This document shows, piece by piece, positions 1-11,293 of a stretch of 64,000 nucleotides of DNA. Below the pieces are notes generated by a model. The model did not search any database. It saw only the letters and a program-made list of their open reading frames with translations, and had not been told where the DNA came from. The stretch spans positions 114,411 to 178,410 of the forward strand of contig VYZB01000146.1 in NCBI GenBank assembly GCA_013397455.1. Direction: 5' to 3'. Numbering within the stretch: the stretch's first letter is position 1; each line of letters opens with the position of its first letter. Both the position numbers and the translations under genes were made by a program. Source of the stretch: Crotophaga sulcirostris (Eukaryota; Chordata; Aves; Cuculiformes; Crotophagidae).

Positions 1-1130
1 CCCAAAATTGAAATAGAAGCCAAACACTGAGTACAACTGTGCTGACCTCTGTCAAAAGGTGCTGATGAATGGAAGTGGTTCACTTCCAGTTGCCAAACAG
101 ATTAATGAAATAGGCATATATAATCATGGTGATTATAGCACAAATCAAAAATAAGATGGAAAATACTTTCCAAGTGGCTGAAAGACAGAATCCACATTGA
201 AGAAATTGATTGTATGTTTGTTTGCATTAGGACAATTACAGAAGGACATTACAGAAATATCACTCACTTCTATTCTAAATCAATCTCAATTCAAAAAAGC
301 CTGTGCTCTTCAGTGTTCTCTTTCATATACTTCACGTAACTTCATATAATTTCAACAAATTGTTTAGTTGCTCATTTTTGTGTGTATACAGAGCCTTTCT
401 TCCACCTATCCTTACTAAGGAAACATAACCTTAAATACAGTTGTTTGGATCAACTTCTGAAAAAAAAAAAAAAAGGGCAGAACTGGAATCCTTCCTGACT
501 CGGCAAGCCAAATGTGAAGAGGGCATTTGGAAAACCCGAACTAAACTCATAAACACACCCAACCCCCACCCCCAAAACTCTCATACTAACACAGCTTTTC
601 TGTCCTGGAAGGCTGGTGGACTTTGTGAACATTTACTGATCTCAGAAGTATCTTATGGAACAGATCAAGAATGTTACTCCACATCTGCTGGTAAAAGGCT
701 AAAAAGGTTCTAATGTTCAAAAAGGTTAAGGCAAATAATTTTTTTTATTCTGTTTGACTGCCTTCATATAACCCCTCTGCCAAAGACACTATTTTCCCTC
801 TGTTATTCTCATGCAACTTAAATTTCCCTAACTAACACAGAATAATTAAGTCTTTCAATTCTTTGAAAGTCAACTTCTCTGTTACATCACCTATATTGCT
901 CTATTCAGATTGAATGGGCATTTCAGATTGGTTCTCAATGTTGATTCTACTCAATCTTTTCATTAACTTTGACAATAAAACACAGTAGCTATATAAAATC
1001 TGCAGTTAGAACTAGTCATAAGTACTTTTGAGGATTTAATTCAAAACCAATTGTAGCAGTAAGTGCTCCAAAAGGAATAACACAAAATTCACTAAGACAA
1101 ACAGAACACAATATATCTTTTAGACTAAAT
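1..1130. other. AT-rich noncoding, nothing recognised
   Basis: No repeat or exon could be supported. A 90-codon frame on the + strand (441-713) contains a lysine run from poly(A) and looks like chance. By synteny this may be CNST intron sequence. Confidence 0.5.
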
Positions 1131-2690
1131 CACAGAATCATACAAGGGCTTAGGTTGGAGGGGACATTAAAGATCACCGAGTTCTGATCCCCCTGCCACG
1201 CGTGGGAACACCTTCCACTAGACCAGGCTGCTCAAAGCCTCAGTCAACCTGGCCTTAAACCCTTCCAGGGAGGGGGCATCCACAGCTTCCCTGGGCAACT
1301 TGCTCCCGTGCCTCACCACCCTCACAGTAAAAGATTTCCTCCTAATATCTAGTCTAAATCTCTCCTCTTTCAGCTTAAAACTGTTACTCCTCATCCTATC
1401 ACTGCACTCCCTGATAAAGAGCCCCTCACCAGCTTTCCTGTAGGCCCCCTTTAATTACTGGAAGGCTGCTATAAGGCCTCCCCAGAGTCTTCTCTTCCCT
1501 AGGCTAAATGAGCCTAGCTCTCTCAGCCTGTCCTTGTACGGGAGGTGTTCCAGCCCTCTGATCATCTTCGTGGCCCTCCTCTGGCCTCATTCTAACATAT
1601 GTATGTCCTTCCTGTGCTGAGGACTCCAGAACCAAACGCAGTACTCCAGGTGAGGTCTCATGAGAGCAGAGTAGAGGGGCAGAATCACCTCCCTTGATCT
1701 GTTGGTTACACTTCTTATGATGCAGCCCAGGATAAAATTGGCCGCCTGGGCTGCTGGCTAACGTTGAGCTTCTCATCCACCAGCATGCCCAGCCCCTTCT
1801 CTGCAGGGCTACTCTCAAATCCGTTCTCTCCCCAGCCTCTAATTCTACTTGGGATTGCGCTGACCCAAGTGCTGGACCTTGCACTTGGCCTTCTTGAACT
1901 TCATGAGGTCAGCACAGGTCCACCTCTCAAGACTGCCAAAGTCCCTCTGGATGACATCTCCTCTCTCCAGTGTGTCAACCCCACCATACAGCTTGGTGTT
2001 ACCAGCAAACTTGCTGAGGGTGCATTCAATCCCACTGTTCATGTCTGACAAAGATGTTAAACAACACTGGTCACAATATCGATACTTGAGGAGTGCCAAT
2101 CACCACCAGTCTCCACCTGGACATTGAGCCATTTACCATGATTCTCTGAGTATGACCATCCAGCCAACTACTTATCCACTGAGTGGTTCGTCTGTCAAAT
2201 CAGTGTCTCTCCAATTTAGAGACAAGAATGTTGTGTGGGTTACTGTTGAATGCTTTGCACAAGTCCAGGAGGAGATGTCAGTTACTCTTCCCTTATCCAC
2301 CAATGGTGTAGCCCCATCTCTACGAAGTTTGTCAGGCAAGATTTGCCCTTAGTAAAGCCATGTTGGCTGTCACCAGTCACCTCCTTATTTCCCGTGTGCC
2401 TCAGCAGTTTACAGGAGGATGTGATCCATGATCCTGCCAGGCACAGAGTGACCATCCAGTTCCCCGGATCTTCCTATTTTTGCTTTTAAAAAGTGGGAGT
2501 TATTTTTCCCTCTTTTCAAGTCAGTGGGAAATTCACTGGACTGTCACTACTTCTCAAATATGATGGATACTGGCTTAGCAAGTTCACCCACCAGTTTGGT
2601 TAGGACCTGTGGATGCATTTCATCAGGTCCCATGGACTTGTGTACCTTTAGGTTCACAACCTGATCCTGTGCTTCAGGATGAAGTACATC
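1131..2690 (-). mobile_element. CR1 LINE, 3' portion, minus strand, degenerate
   Basis: The left edge is the reverse complement of the CR1 3' end (CACAGAATCATACAAG, then AGGTTGGAGGGGACATTAAAG). Moving right it goes into 3' reverse transcriptase sequence read on the minus strand. An open stretch at 1845-2099 encodes the CR1-type SGIECTLSKFA, RDFGSLERW and LMKFKKAKCK blocks. The catalytic FADD box reads FAGN (1998-2009), so both aspartates are lost. It is 5' truncated near 2690, as is usual for CR1. Several frame breaks show it is a dead copy. Confidence 0.93.
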
Positions 2691-5600
2691 TATATGAAAT
2701 AGACCCAGTCATTCCGTTCTGATGAAAAGCATCTCAAAGAGATACCAAACAGAAAGCCAACTGCAAGTCCAAATGTTCTTTTCTCCTGAGATATAATACA
2801 GCCAGTGTTACAGGCACAAGTGATTTGTCTACCAGACACTAATCAATTACAGCCCTGCATTTTTGTTTTGTGCACAATATATACAAAACAAGATGTTCAC
2901 AAATACAAACCTAGATTACAGTGAGGTAAGAGTTTTAGAAAGGAAGACAGCACTACACATGGTAATAGTTACTCAGCCTAGAAAAGGTTGCCATGTAAAC
3001 AACCAAACAGGCTCTCCAGAGATGTTGTGGAATCCCCATCCTTTTAAAGAAGAAATTAAGCAAGTCTCAGGTTTAAGGACAGGTTAATAAAGATAGTACC
3101 TAGGATTAAGGGAATTTAATTTTCTATACTGTTGCAGGTGTTTTGTCCTTTCTTATTTTGTACTTATAGTATGGACTCATTAGTAGTTTATTATTTCAGA
3201 AGAGTCTTACGTACAATCCCATTACTTGACAGCCTTGCTATGAGAGAATCTCATTAGCATCCTCCGGGCTGTTCAGTCTGCCCTATGTTTGGCTTTGAAA
3301 TAATATACTCAGGGTAAAAATATCTTTATATGCGTTTTCTGCTTCTGTGTCAGATAAATGGTTTAGGAGTTCTGTATTTTCAAATGTGTTAAGTCTGCTG
3401 TCCTCCAAGCAGTATGCAGATGCAGGAGTGGTTTATTTAACTTCACAGAACTTAAAAAAAACCATGTGAGCACGAACACAAGTGGTTTGGCACTCTCTAA
3501 CACTGAAGTGACATTTCTCAAGTGGCAGTGGCATTTAAAGGCACGATGATCTTTATACCTGTAAACTGCAAGAATAGTGAGGTTTTGAGAGGAAGTTCCC
3601 CATGCTATTTTCAACTTTTAAACCTCCTCTTATTCACTGCTTTAATGAACAATGATAAACATGTACTGCCAGGCATTATCTACTCTTCCACATTTAACAT
3701 CACAAAAATATGCTTCATTCAGCAGCCAAATACAAGAAGTTTGTCTGGAAATAAATAGTATCTTTTATTAGAACACACAACAGTTCAGACAAAAATTTCT
3801 CACAAACAAGCTCTTTTTTCAGCACTCAAAATATACAATGATGGGTCTTCTAAGTGCCTAAAATGTTCTGAGTTTCAAGCTTCACTAGGACAAATTTCAC
3901 CGAGTGGTATAAGAATAAAAGGGGATCTCACCATTTTATGTCATCATTTTCTGTTCTTGTCTGCAGCAAACCACCAGAATATATCTCAGGTAGGGCACAA
4001 AGAAAGAAGAACAGACTGTTTCAGGAGGATGGGGAACTCCCATCACTGCAACGCTTTTATAAACAGTCTAGACAAACATTGGTCAAGAATAACCTTTGAG
4101 TAACTGATCCTGCCTTAGGTTGCATGAATCTCCTTTTAAGTCTTATAAGAAGTAATTTACCTTTATTTTTGTGTTTTCCTTCAAATTGAACAACTCCCAG
4201 ATTATTGTTACACTTCAGAACACATACACAAGTTTGATTACAAAATATAAGAAAAATTAAAAACTTCCTACAGGACTTCCTACTTTGACAGTAGAATTTC
4301 GTAGAGAGATATAACTCCATAATTTACATTTTCCATAATCCCATCTGAGGGATGAGCAAATTCTATAGCTTTCATCAATATGAAGAAAATTAGCATGGTC
4401 AAAATATTCAGTTAGGTCCTAAATTACATCAGTGCCAGCAGCAACCACAAACAGAAAGGAAATCTGTTCCATAAAATTTATGAAACAATTCTTGTCCACA
4501 ACTATTACATATTTGCAGTCCCTTTGTTATCAAACCTGCAGGTCCAGCAGGAACCTTAATTAAGAATGGAGCTAACTGTCAGAGTTTCAAGAATTGTCAT
4601 AATCAGAAAATTAGAATACCAAACAGCTCTACCAAAATGTTGCATCAGTGGGTTTTATATTTCAGAAGGGAAGGATGGTTTAGTTTCTGCATTATTCAGT
4701 GTCAGGTACAAACAACTGAGATCAAATCATTTCTTTGCTCTGAATCTCCTCCATGAAGTCGGTAAAACTGTTAAATGAATTCAAGATGATGTAACAATTG
4801 CAAAATACTGCTTTATTTCACAGGAATATAACAAAGATGAATATATTAAAAAGACTGTGAAATAGATATTTTGGTAAAGAGGACTATACAAGCACTGTGA
4901 AGAGGTACAAAATAGACACTTAAATTTGGTCAAGTTTTTTGACCTTAAAATGCATGAGTGAGAACTCAATCAAGTATAAACCAGAAGACGCCTATGTTAA
5001 ATGAATCATAATCCCCCCGAAATTAATCACTGGTGTAGCCTGATTGAAGTTAATGAAGCTGCGATCACTTAAACCCAGTGGTGAATTTAGCCTTGAGTGC
5101 TGTTTCAATTCTCCCCTTTCCAATAGGACGTTATTAAGGTAATTCATTTCAGCTCTAGTAGTGTGAATAGATGGCTGGGTATATGAGCTGTCTCTAATAA
5201 TTTACACACACTTTTGATTAATAGATCTCGGAGCACACAGTTATCATTTTTTCTATTAGAATTTGAATATATGTTTGCAATACCTGAGCCTGTAAACAGA
5301 GATCTATTTTGTTTTAAATCAGGTTTTCAGAAAACTCTTATTATCAAGGCCACTTTAAGTAGTAATTTCCATTAAAAAAGCACCTTTCAATTAGAAAGTC
5401 CCAAATACCACAAACATCAATAAAACCTAGCATCAATATTGTATGAGGGTAAAAACTAATTTCACTTAAAGCCTAAACTGAGATAGTTTACAAGATACCA
5501 AGACAGAGGGAGATTTACAACCTACAGAGACACTGAATGCTTATTATTTCTCATTGTACTAATGCTGTCATATTTCAGTGCTAAAACACTAGGTTTTAGT

Positions 5601-8600
5601 AGTCTTCCATGAGAAAAACAGAAATCCACATAAGAAACTAAGCAGCCACCAAATAAACATTGGATAAAGGGTAATTTTATATGGCAGCTGTCATAAAATC
5701 TTCCTGGGATCATATGTGGAAGCTCTGCACTGTGAATGTCACTTTATTTTATGAAGAAATGAATAAAGGAAATGCCAAAATACTACTGAACAACTCACAA
5801 ACTGGTAAGTTTAAGGGCAGATGGTCCCAAATTGTTATTTTGCCTTTAGTCAACATTAACAACCGAATAAAAAACATCTGAACCGTGATGCAGGTCCAGC
5901 TGAAATGTTAGTCTTAAGTGATAAGGTCATCATGCCTTTGAGGCTAAAAGCACACAAAATTCAAAGTTTTAAGCATTAGGAAAGAACCTTTAAAATGTAC
6001 CGTACAAATTTCCATATTATTTAAGTGACATATTCCTTGTGTGAACTTAAAAATCATCCTATCATGCTCATATTATAAAGATAAAACAAATACTAGGATT
6101 AGTTTGTTGCTTTTTTAATAAGAAGTTATTTTGAATTAATCTCTATTTGCCCTGCAGTGCAATATTATTTTTCCAAACAAAATAAAACAAAAACATTAAA
6201 AGTAATCCCATGGACAGAGAAAAGCCATGTTAAAAGTCACATTGTAAGGCCACACGTTAGTAATTCAGTCTGGACAAATGGAGCAGTGTATTGGAACAAC
6301 AGTAGAAAAAACTTCTCACTCCTTAGTAACTCTGTTCCTAAAATGCAAGTGTGCAACACACCAAAATTTTTCTACAGAAATATTTGATGAGCATAATTTA
6401 TCCTCTACACTTTCCTTCTAAGTTAGCAACACATTTTCAGTCATCACAGGTAAACAGTAAACAGATAAATAAGTAAAAAAGAATAAAAAATCTTTAGCGT
6501 GACAAACTCTTGCGCAAGATAACATTGCCAAAGTGTTCAAAATACTTATGACAAGATACACACACAAACAAGGGCTGAGTGAATTTGAGAGTCAGTAGAA
6601 TGTGCTCAGCAGAACTCAATGAAGAGGAATTCTGAAAGAAGTAGAAGATGCGCCTATTTGAATGTTTTTACTCCTGTCCACAAATGTTTAATAGCCCTTT
6701 TTTTAAAATGCACACAAAAAATATTTGCAGTAAATTTAGTGCTGAAGAAAGATGCCAGATTGATAGCCCTAGGGACTGAGTTTCTCTGTATACACAGAAC
6801 AGATATAGCACAGAGTGAGAAAGTTTGTACCCCTGCCAAAATGCCTTACAATACACAGCTTATGCAACAGTCTTCACACTACAGAACCCTTTGACTCTCG
6901 ACTGAAAAGTTTAAAAATATTGCTGTTTAGTACTCATTCAAAGGGATAATAAGACATGGACACTGTTATTAGCATCTGTAGGGACAGAATTCAAAGCGTC
7001 AGCTCATATAAAAATGTTTACTTTTGCACTAAATGGCTCTTTTGTCAGCTGTGAACTTTGCTGCAGTAAGTCTGCAAAGTCAATCTGCACCTGGCGTGAA
7101 AATGCCTTCCTATTAAAAATCATGCTATTACAACAGAAAAATAGCAAAGGAGGAGTGGTTTAACATATTCTTTTCAAATAAGCTTATATTAACATACACG
7201 ACCATACAGCTAGCGCTCAGAAAGGATCTCAAAGAAAAACTAACTCGGCAAGTTTCACTTAAGTTTCACTTAAATGATACATGAGCACTCATTCTCCAGT
7301 GATTTCCACAATTGATCTAGCCCACTTTTAATGAACAGTAACTTCCTGTTAATCAGGTTTTCAGCGCTGGGCTGGAAGGTACACTATGACATAGAGCACT
7401 CAGGCTTCCAAGGAACCTTGGATTTTTATTTCCCCTACTACTAACAGCTTGGCCAAACAGCAAAAAAATAAATAAAAAAAAACCCGCTCCTGACCCAATC
7501 CAAGTTTCCAGCCACTTGTCAACAGATTACACACAGAAAAGTAATACGTTAACATTTATAGAGGCTCTAAATACAAAATTCCTGACTTCACTGTAAAGAT
7601 AGATTTTCATTTATAAGGAAGATGTCCAATACAATCCACAGGCTGCAAACTTACTGGATCTAAAGCCAGACTGGGGCATACGATTAAATGCTGCTTCAGT
7701 CCTTGGGACATGTCCTTTGTGCATGTATGGGCTTGGACAGCACAGATGACAAGGGAATAGGACAAAAGAATGAGGATACTCTCTGAGTGAATTTTAAAAA
7801 GTCTCTCCTCCCAGAGACTATTTTCCTGAGTGCATAGCACTTACTGCACTTTTGAAGAAATCTCTTACCACTCCTTCTACTATTTTCCTTGGTCACCATC
7901 CAAAGTATTTCAACAAGATTACTAAGGTATGCTGAACTAAATAAGTGAAAAACAATAGCTAAGTGAAAACAATAATTGCATAACAGGTAAGCCTTGCAAC
8001 AGATGGATAATTAAAAAAAAGAACAACCAATATGAAAAGTAATCTTAAATTTTACAATGAGTTAATGATAATGATAAAATGGGATATGGTGAATAAAATA
8101 GAAAGATCACGAGTTTCTGCAATAATTATATGCTAACAAACTTAACCTGTATTCTGAGCTGAACAGGAGACTCACTGCCAGGACAACAAAAATTATGATC
8201 CTTCAAATTTCCATTCACATATCCCTTGGGGTTTTTTTTTGTGCAAGATGGGAATTCGACTGAATCCATACTTAAAATGAAGTGTGGGATAAGAATTTGA
8301 GAAACTGAGGTCAAGATGTATGTTTTGACACAATGTCAGGAAATGCTTGTCAATATTTACTACAGCTAAGTGTTTAATACATAGCAATATAATAGTAAAA
8401 GACTGATGCTTTAATATTAACTTAAAAAACCCTCCAACTTTAAATGAAGCAAATGCATAAATAAAAGCAAATGCATGAGACATTCAGAACCATAAGGAAG
8501 AAAAATGTCTATTTACTGGTCATTTTGACCCATACAATCAATGAACTCTTTTGGTTCAAGCATAGGCTGGAATCCAATCGAACAGGTAACTCTTTTGATT

Positions 8601-10084
8601 CCTTCTCTGACTTATTTCAAAACCCAATAATTAATTAGGAGGAAACAACAATTTCAAAGCACCCAACTACGCAGATAAATTACAAATATATAAGATTCTA
8701 TGAGACAAGACTGTAAATTCAAGTATTTGCATGTGGAAAATATATGCCATAATCTGGCATTAACTTAAAAATAAGTGTTCAAATGTCCTTGGGATACACT
8801 TTAATATATTAAATAACTTTCTGCATTGTAATTTCTAAACAAAAAATGTACAAAGCTTACCATTTTCCTAAGGTTTCAACAATTTCTCTAGGATAATGAC
8901 TAGGTCAGAAAGAGGTAGTCCTCCATGTATGCAAGATTCAGTATGTATCTGGCAGTTCGGGCAGTAGTGTGGGGAAAACATAAGTTTATCCTACAGAGAA
9001 CTATGGTTCAATGCAGGCAAGTGCTAAGGTAAAGTAAATAAAAATATGAAGAAAAGTCTATAATTTCTAGTGTATGAAGAATGTCAAGACATTTTGGCTT
9101 AGCAAACATTTCTCTGAATAACTTCAATTACACTGAACAGACCTTTCAAAGATGATCCCAGCCCTCCTGAATGCTCTGACTGGCAACAAGAAACTCCAAA
9201 ATTCTTTATTCAACCTTAAAATATATGGGATACAACAGAGTAATATAGTAACTGTACCTAACCTTTCTGTGGCCATAGCTATCAATAAACTTTGATAAGG
9301 AACGCTGAATTAGGACATTACTAAACATTTGCTGTAAGAAAAACAAGTTCTGCTCGATGTTCTGAAAGCCCTATGAATTACGGAATTATCAGACTAATTA
9401 GTAAGAGGCAAAAAAAGCTATTAAAAACATTAAGTCCAGTTTAAAAATGGATTGAGGTCTATCCCATCATCCAGTCTGTCCATTTCCCTTAAGGCATAGG
9501 AAAGATTACTACACTGTTCAGTGTAAAAGATCAGAGTATTTAAAAATAAACTGCAGATATGAGGAACTGCTGTATTTGACAAGGCATTTGCAATCTTTCC
9601 TAAATTCAGTCCAGACCCTCTTCATGCCACATGCAGATGCACCAAACAGAGAACAGAAAAGCCACAACTTTCCATCCCAGGGTCTGCTCAACAGAGATAT
9701 GTCAAACGAAATTACTTTGTTAAATAAGTAGGCACATGTGAATTTCTTACTTTACAAACAGAGAAAGGAGACATAAAAAAAATGAAGCAATTCGCACAAA
9801 ATCATAGAGAAAGTGAATTTCTGAGCTGTGGATCTGAAGATCAGTCTACACTACGATTACCAGATCACTCTTGCCTTCTGCACAAACTGGGTAGGAAGTA
9901 AGAAAACACAGTTGGGAGGATTCTCTTTCCCCTTCCCCAGAACTCCATCACACCATGGCCACTCACCTGCTGCTGACTGGCTTCAACACTGTATCCCTGA
10001 AGGATGAACCACAGTTTTGCAAAACTTCAGTACATTGTGAAGGTGGTCCTACAGCTATTGCTTGCTAAGGCATTAAGTAAATTG
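2691..10084. other. AT-rich noncoding, possible CNST intron 1
   Basis: All open frames on both strands are under 100 codons and none resembles consortin or another family I know. The minus strand has a TAATAAAAGATAC context at about 3755-3767 that could be a poly(A) signal, but no coding exon feeds it. Assignment to CNST rests on gene order only. Confidence 0.4.
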
Positions 10085-10180
10085 TTGAAAGGCCTAGTGG
10101 GTGGTGTCCCTGCTCACGGCAGGGTGGTTGCAACTGGATAGGCTTTAAGGTCCCTTCGACCCCAAACCATTCTATGAACA
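10085..10180 (+). mobile_element. CR1 LINE 3' tail
   Basis: The GGCCTAGTGGGTGGTGTCCC, GGCAGGGTGGTTG and TTTAAGGTCCCTTCGACCCC blocks end in AACCATTCTATGAACA, the CR1 3' terminus on the + strand. About 100 bases remain, and it lies just outside the TFB2M CpG island. Confidence 0.85.
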
Positions 10181-10613
10181 CATCACTGCTACTGAATTAC
10201 CGATTCTACCTAAATCGTAATTGCAAGATGGCATGAGGCAAACAGAAGCCGACAACGAATCCTGTGGGAGATGTGCCGGAGCAGCACCCTGCACCTGCTG
10301 AGGTGCCGCGCAAAGAACCGAATCCCGAAGTGACGATTCCGCTAGAGACGCGGAGATCAAAGCCTCCCGTAAAACACCCAAAGCAAACCTCAAACTTAAA
10401 TAACGTAGCTCCTGGGACTTCCACCAGCAAACCCAGCCAGAGCGTTGTTTCCACCCCCTCCCCGTCCTGCACGCTTTTATCCCTTCCCGGTTTCCTCTGA
10501 GGGAAAGCCACCTGCCTTGACATCCCGGGCTGAGGCGGGCACAACCCCAGCCCCGCCCCGCCCGGTACCGGCCGAGCGCCGCCGCGCGCCGAGGGGCCGT
10601 TCAACCGCCGCCC

Positions 10614-10627
10614 GCCCGCGCGCGCGC
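10614..10627. repeat. CG-alternating tract at gap edge
   Basis: CCGCCCGCGCGCGCGC-type alternation runs directly into the N gap. Such purine-pyrimidine alternation can adopt Z-form and is hard to sequence, which fits the gap position. The full tract length is unknown. Confidence 0.6.
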
Positions 10628-11293
10628 NNNNNNNNNNNNNNNNNNNNNNNNNNNNNNNNNNNNNNNNNNNNNNNNNNNNNNNNNNNNNNNNNNNNNNNNN
10701 NNNNNNNNNNNNNNNNNNNNNNNNNNNNNNNNNNNNNNNNNNNNNNNNNNNNNNNNNNNNNNNNNNNNNNNNNNNNNNNNNNNNNNNNNNNNNNNNNNNN
10801 NNNNNNNNNNNNNNNNNNNNNNNNNNNNNNNNNNNNNNNNNNNNNNNNNNNNNNNNNNNNNNNNNNNNNNNNNNNNNNNNNNNNNNNNNNNNNNNNNNNN
10901 NNNNNNNNNNNNNNNNNNNNNNNNNNNNNNNNNNNNNNNNNNNNNNNNNNNNNNNNNNNNNNNNNNNNNNNNNNNNNNNNNNNNNNNNNNNNNNNNNNNN
11001 NNNNNNNNNNNNNNNNNNNNNNNNNNNNNNNNNNNNNNNNNNNNNNNNNNNNNNNNNNNNNNNNNNNNNNNNNNNNNNNNNNNNNNNNNNNNNNNNNNNN
11101 NNNNNNNNNNNNNNNNNNNNNNNNNNNNNNNNNNNNNNNNNNNNNNNNNNNNNNNNNNNNNNNNNNNNNNNNNNNNNNNNNNNNNNNNNNNNNNNNNNNN
11201 NNNNNNNNNNNNNNNNNNNNNNNNNNNNNNNNNNNNNNNNNNNNNNNNNNNNNNNNNNNNNNNNNNNNNNNNNNNNNNNNNNNNNNNNNNNNN
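10628..11293. other. Assembly gap (666 N) in the TFB2M CpG island
   Basis: The run of N starts in a CG-alternating tract. It removes the TFB2M start codon, mitochondrial targeting sequence and transcription start. Open frames that appear to cross it are artefacts of reading through N. Confidence 0.99.

Noticed and set aside
4381..4410. U6 snRNA-like words (GAAGAAAATTAGCATGG)
   Set aside because: Only a short match to the U6 'gattagcatgg' region. Flanking U6 sequence is absent.
10206..10604. 132-codon minus-strand frame as a possible CNST first exon
   Set aside because: It does not resemble consortin. GC-rich DNA lowers stop frequency, and the CNST first exon is expected to be noncoding in any case.
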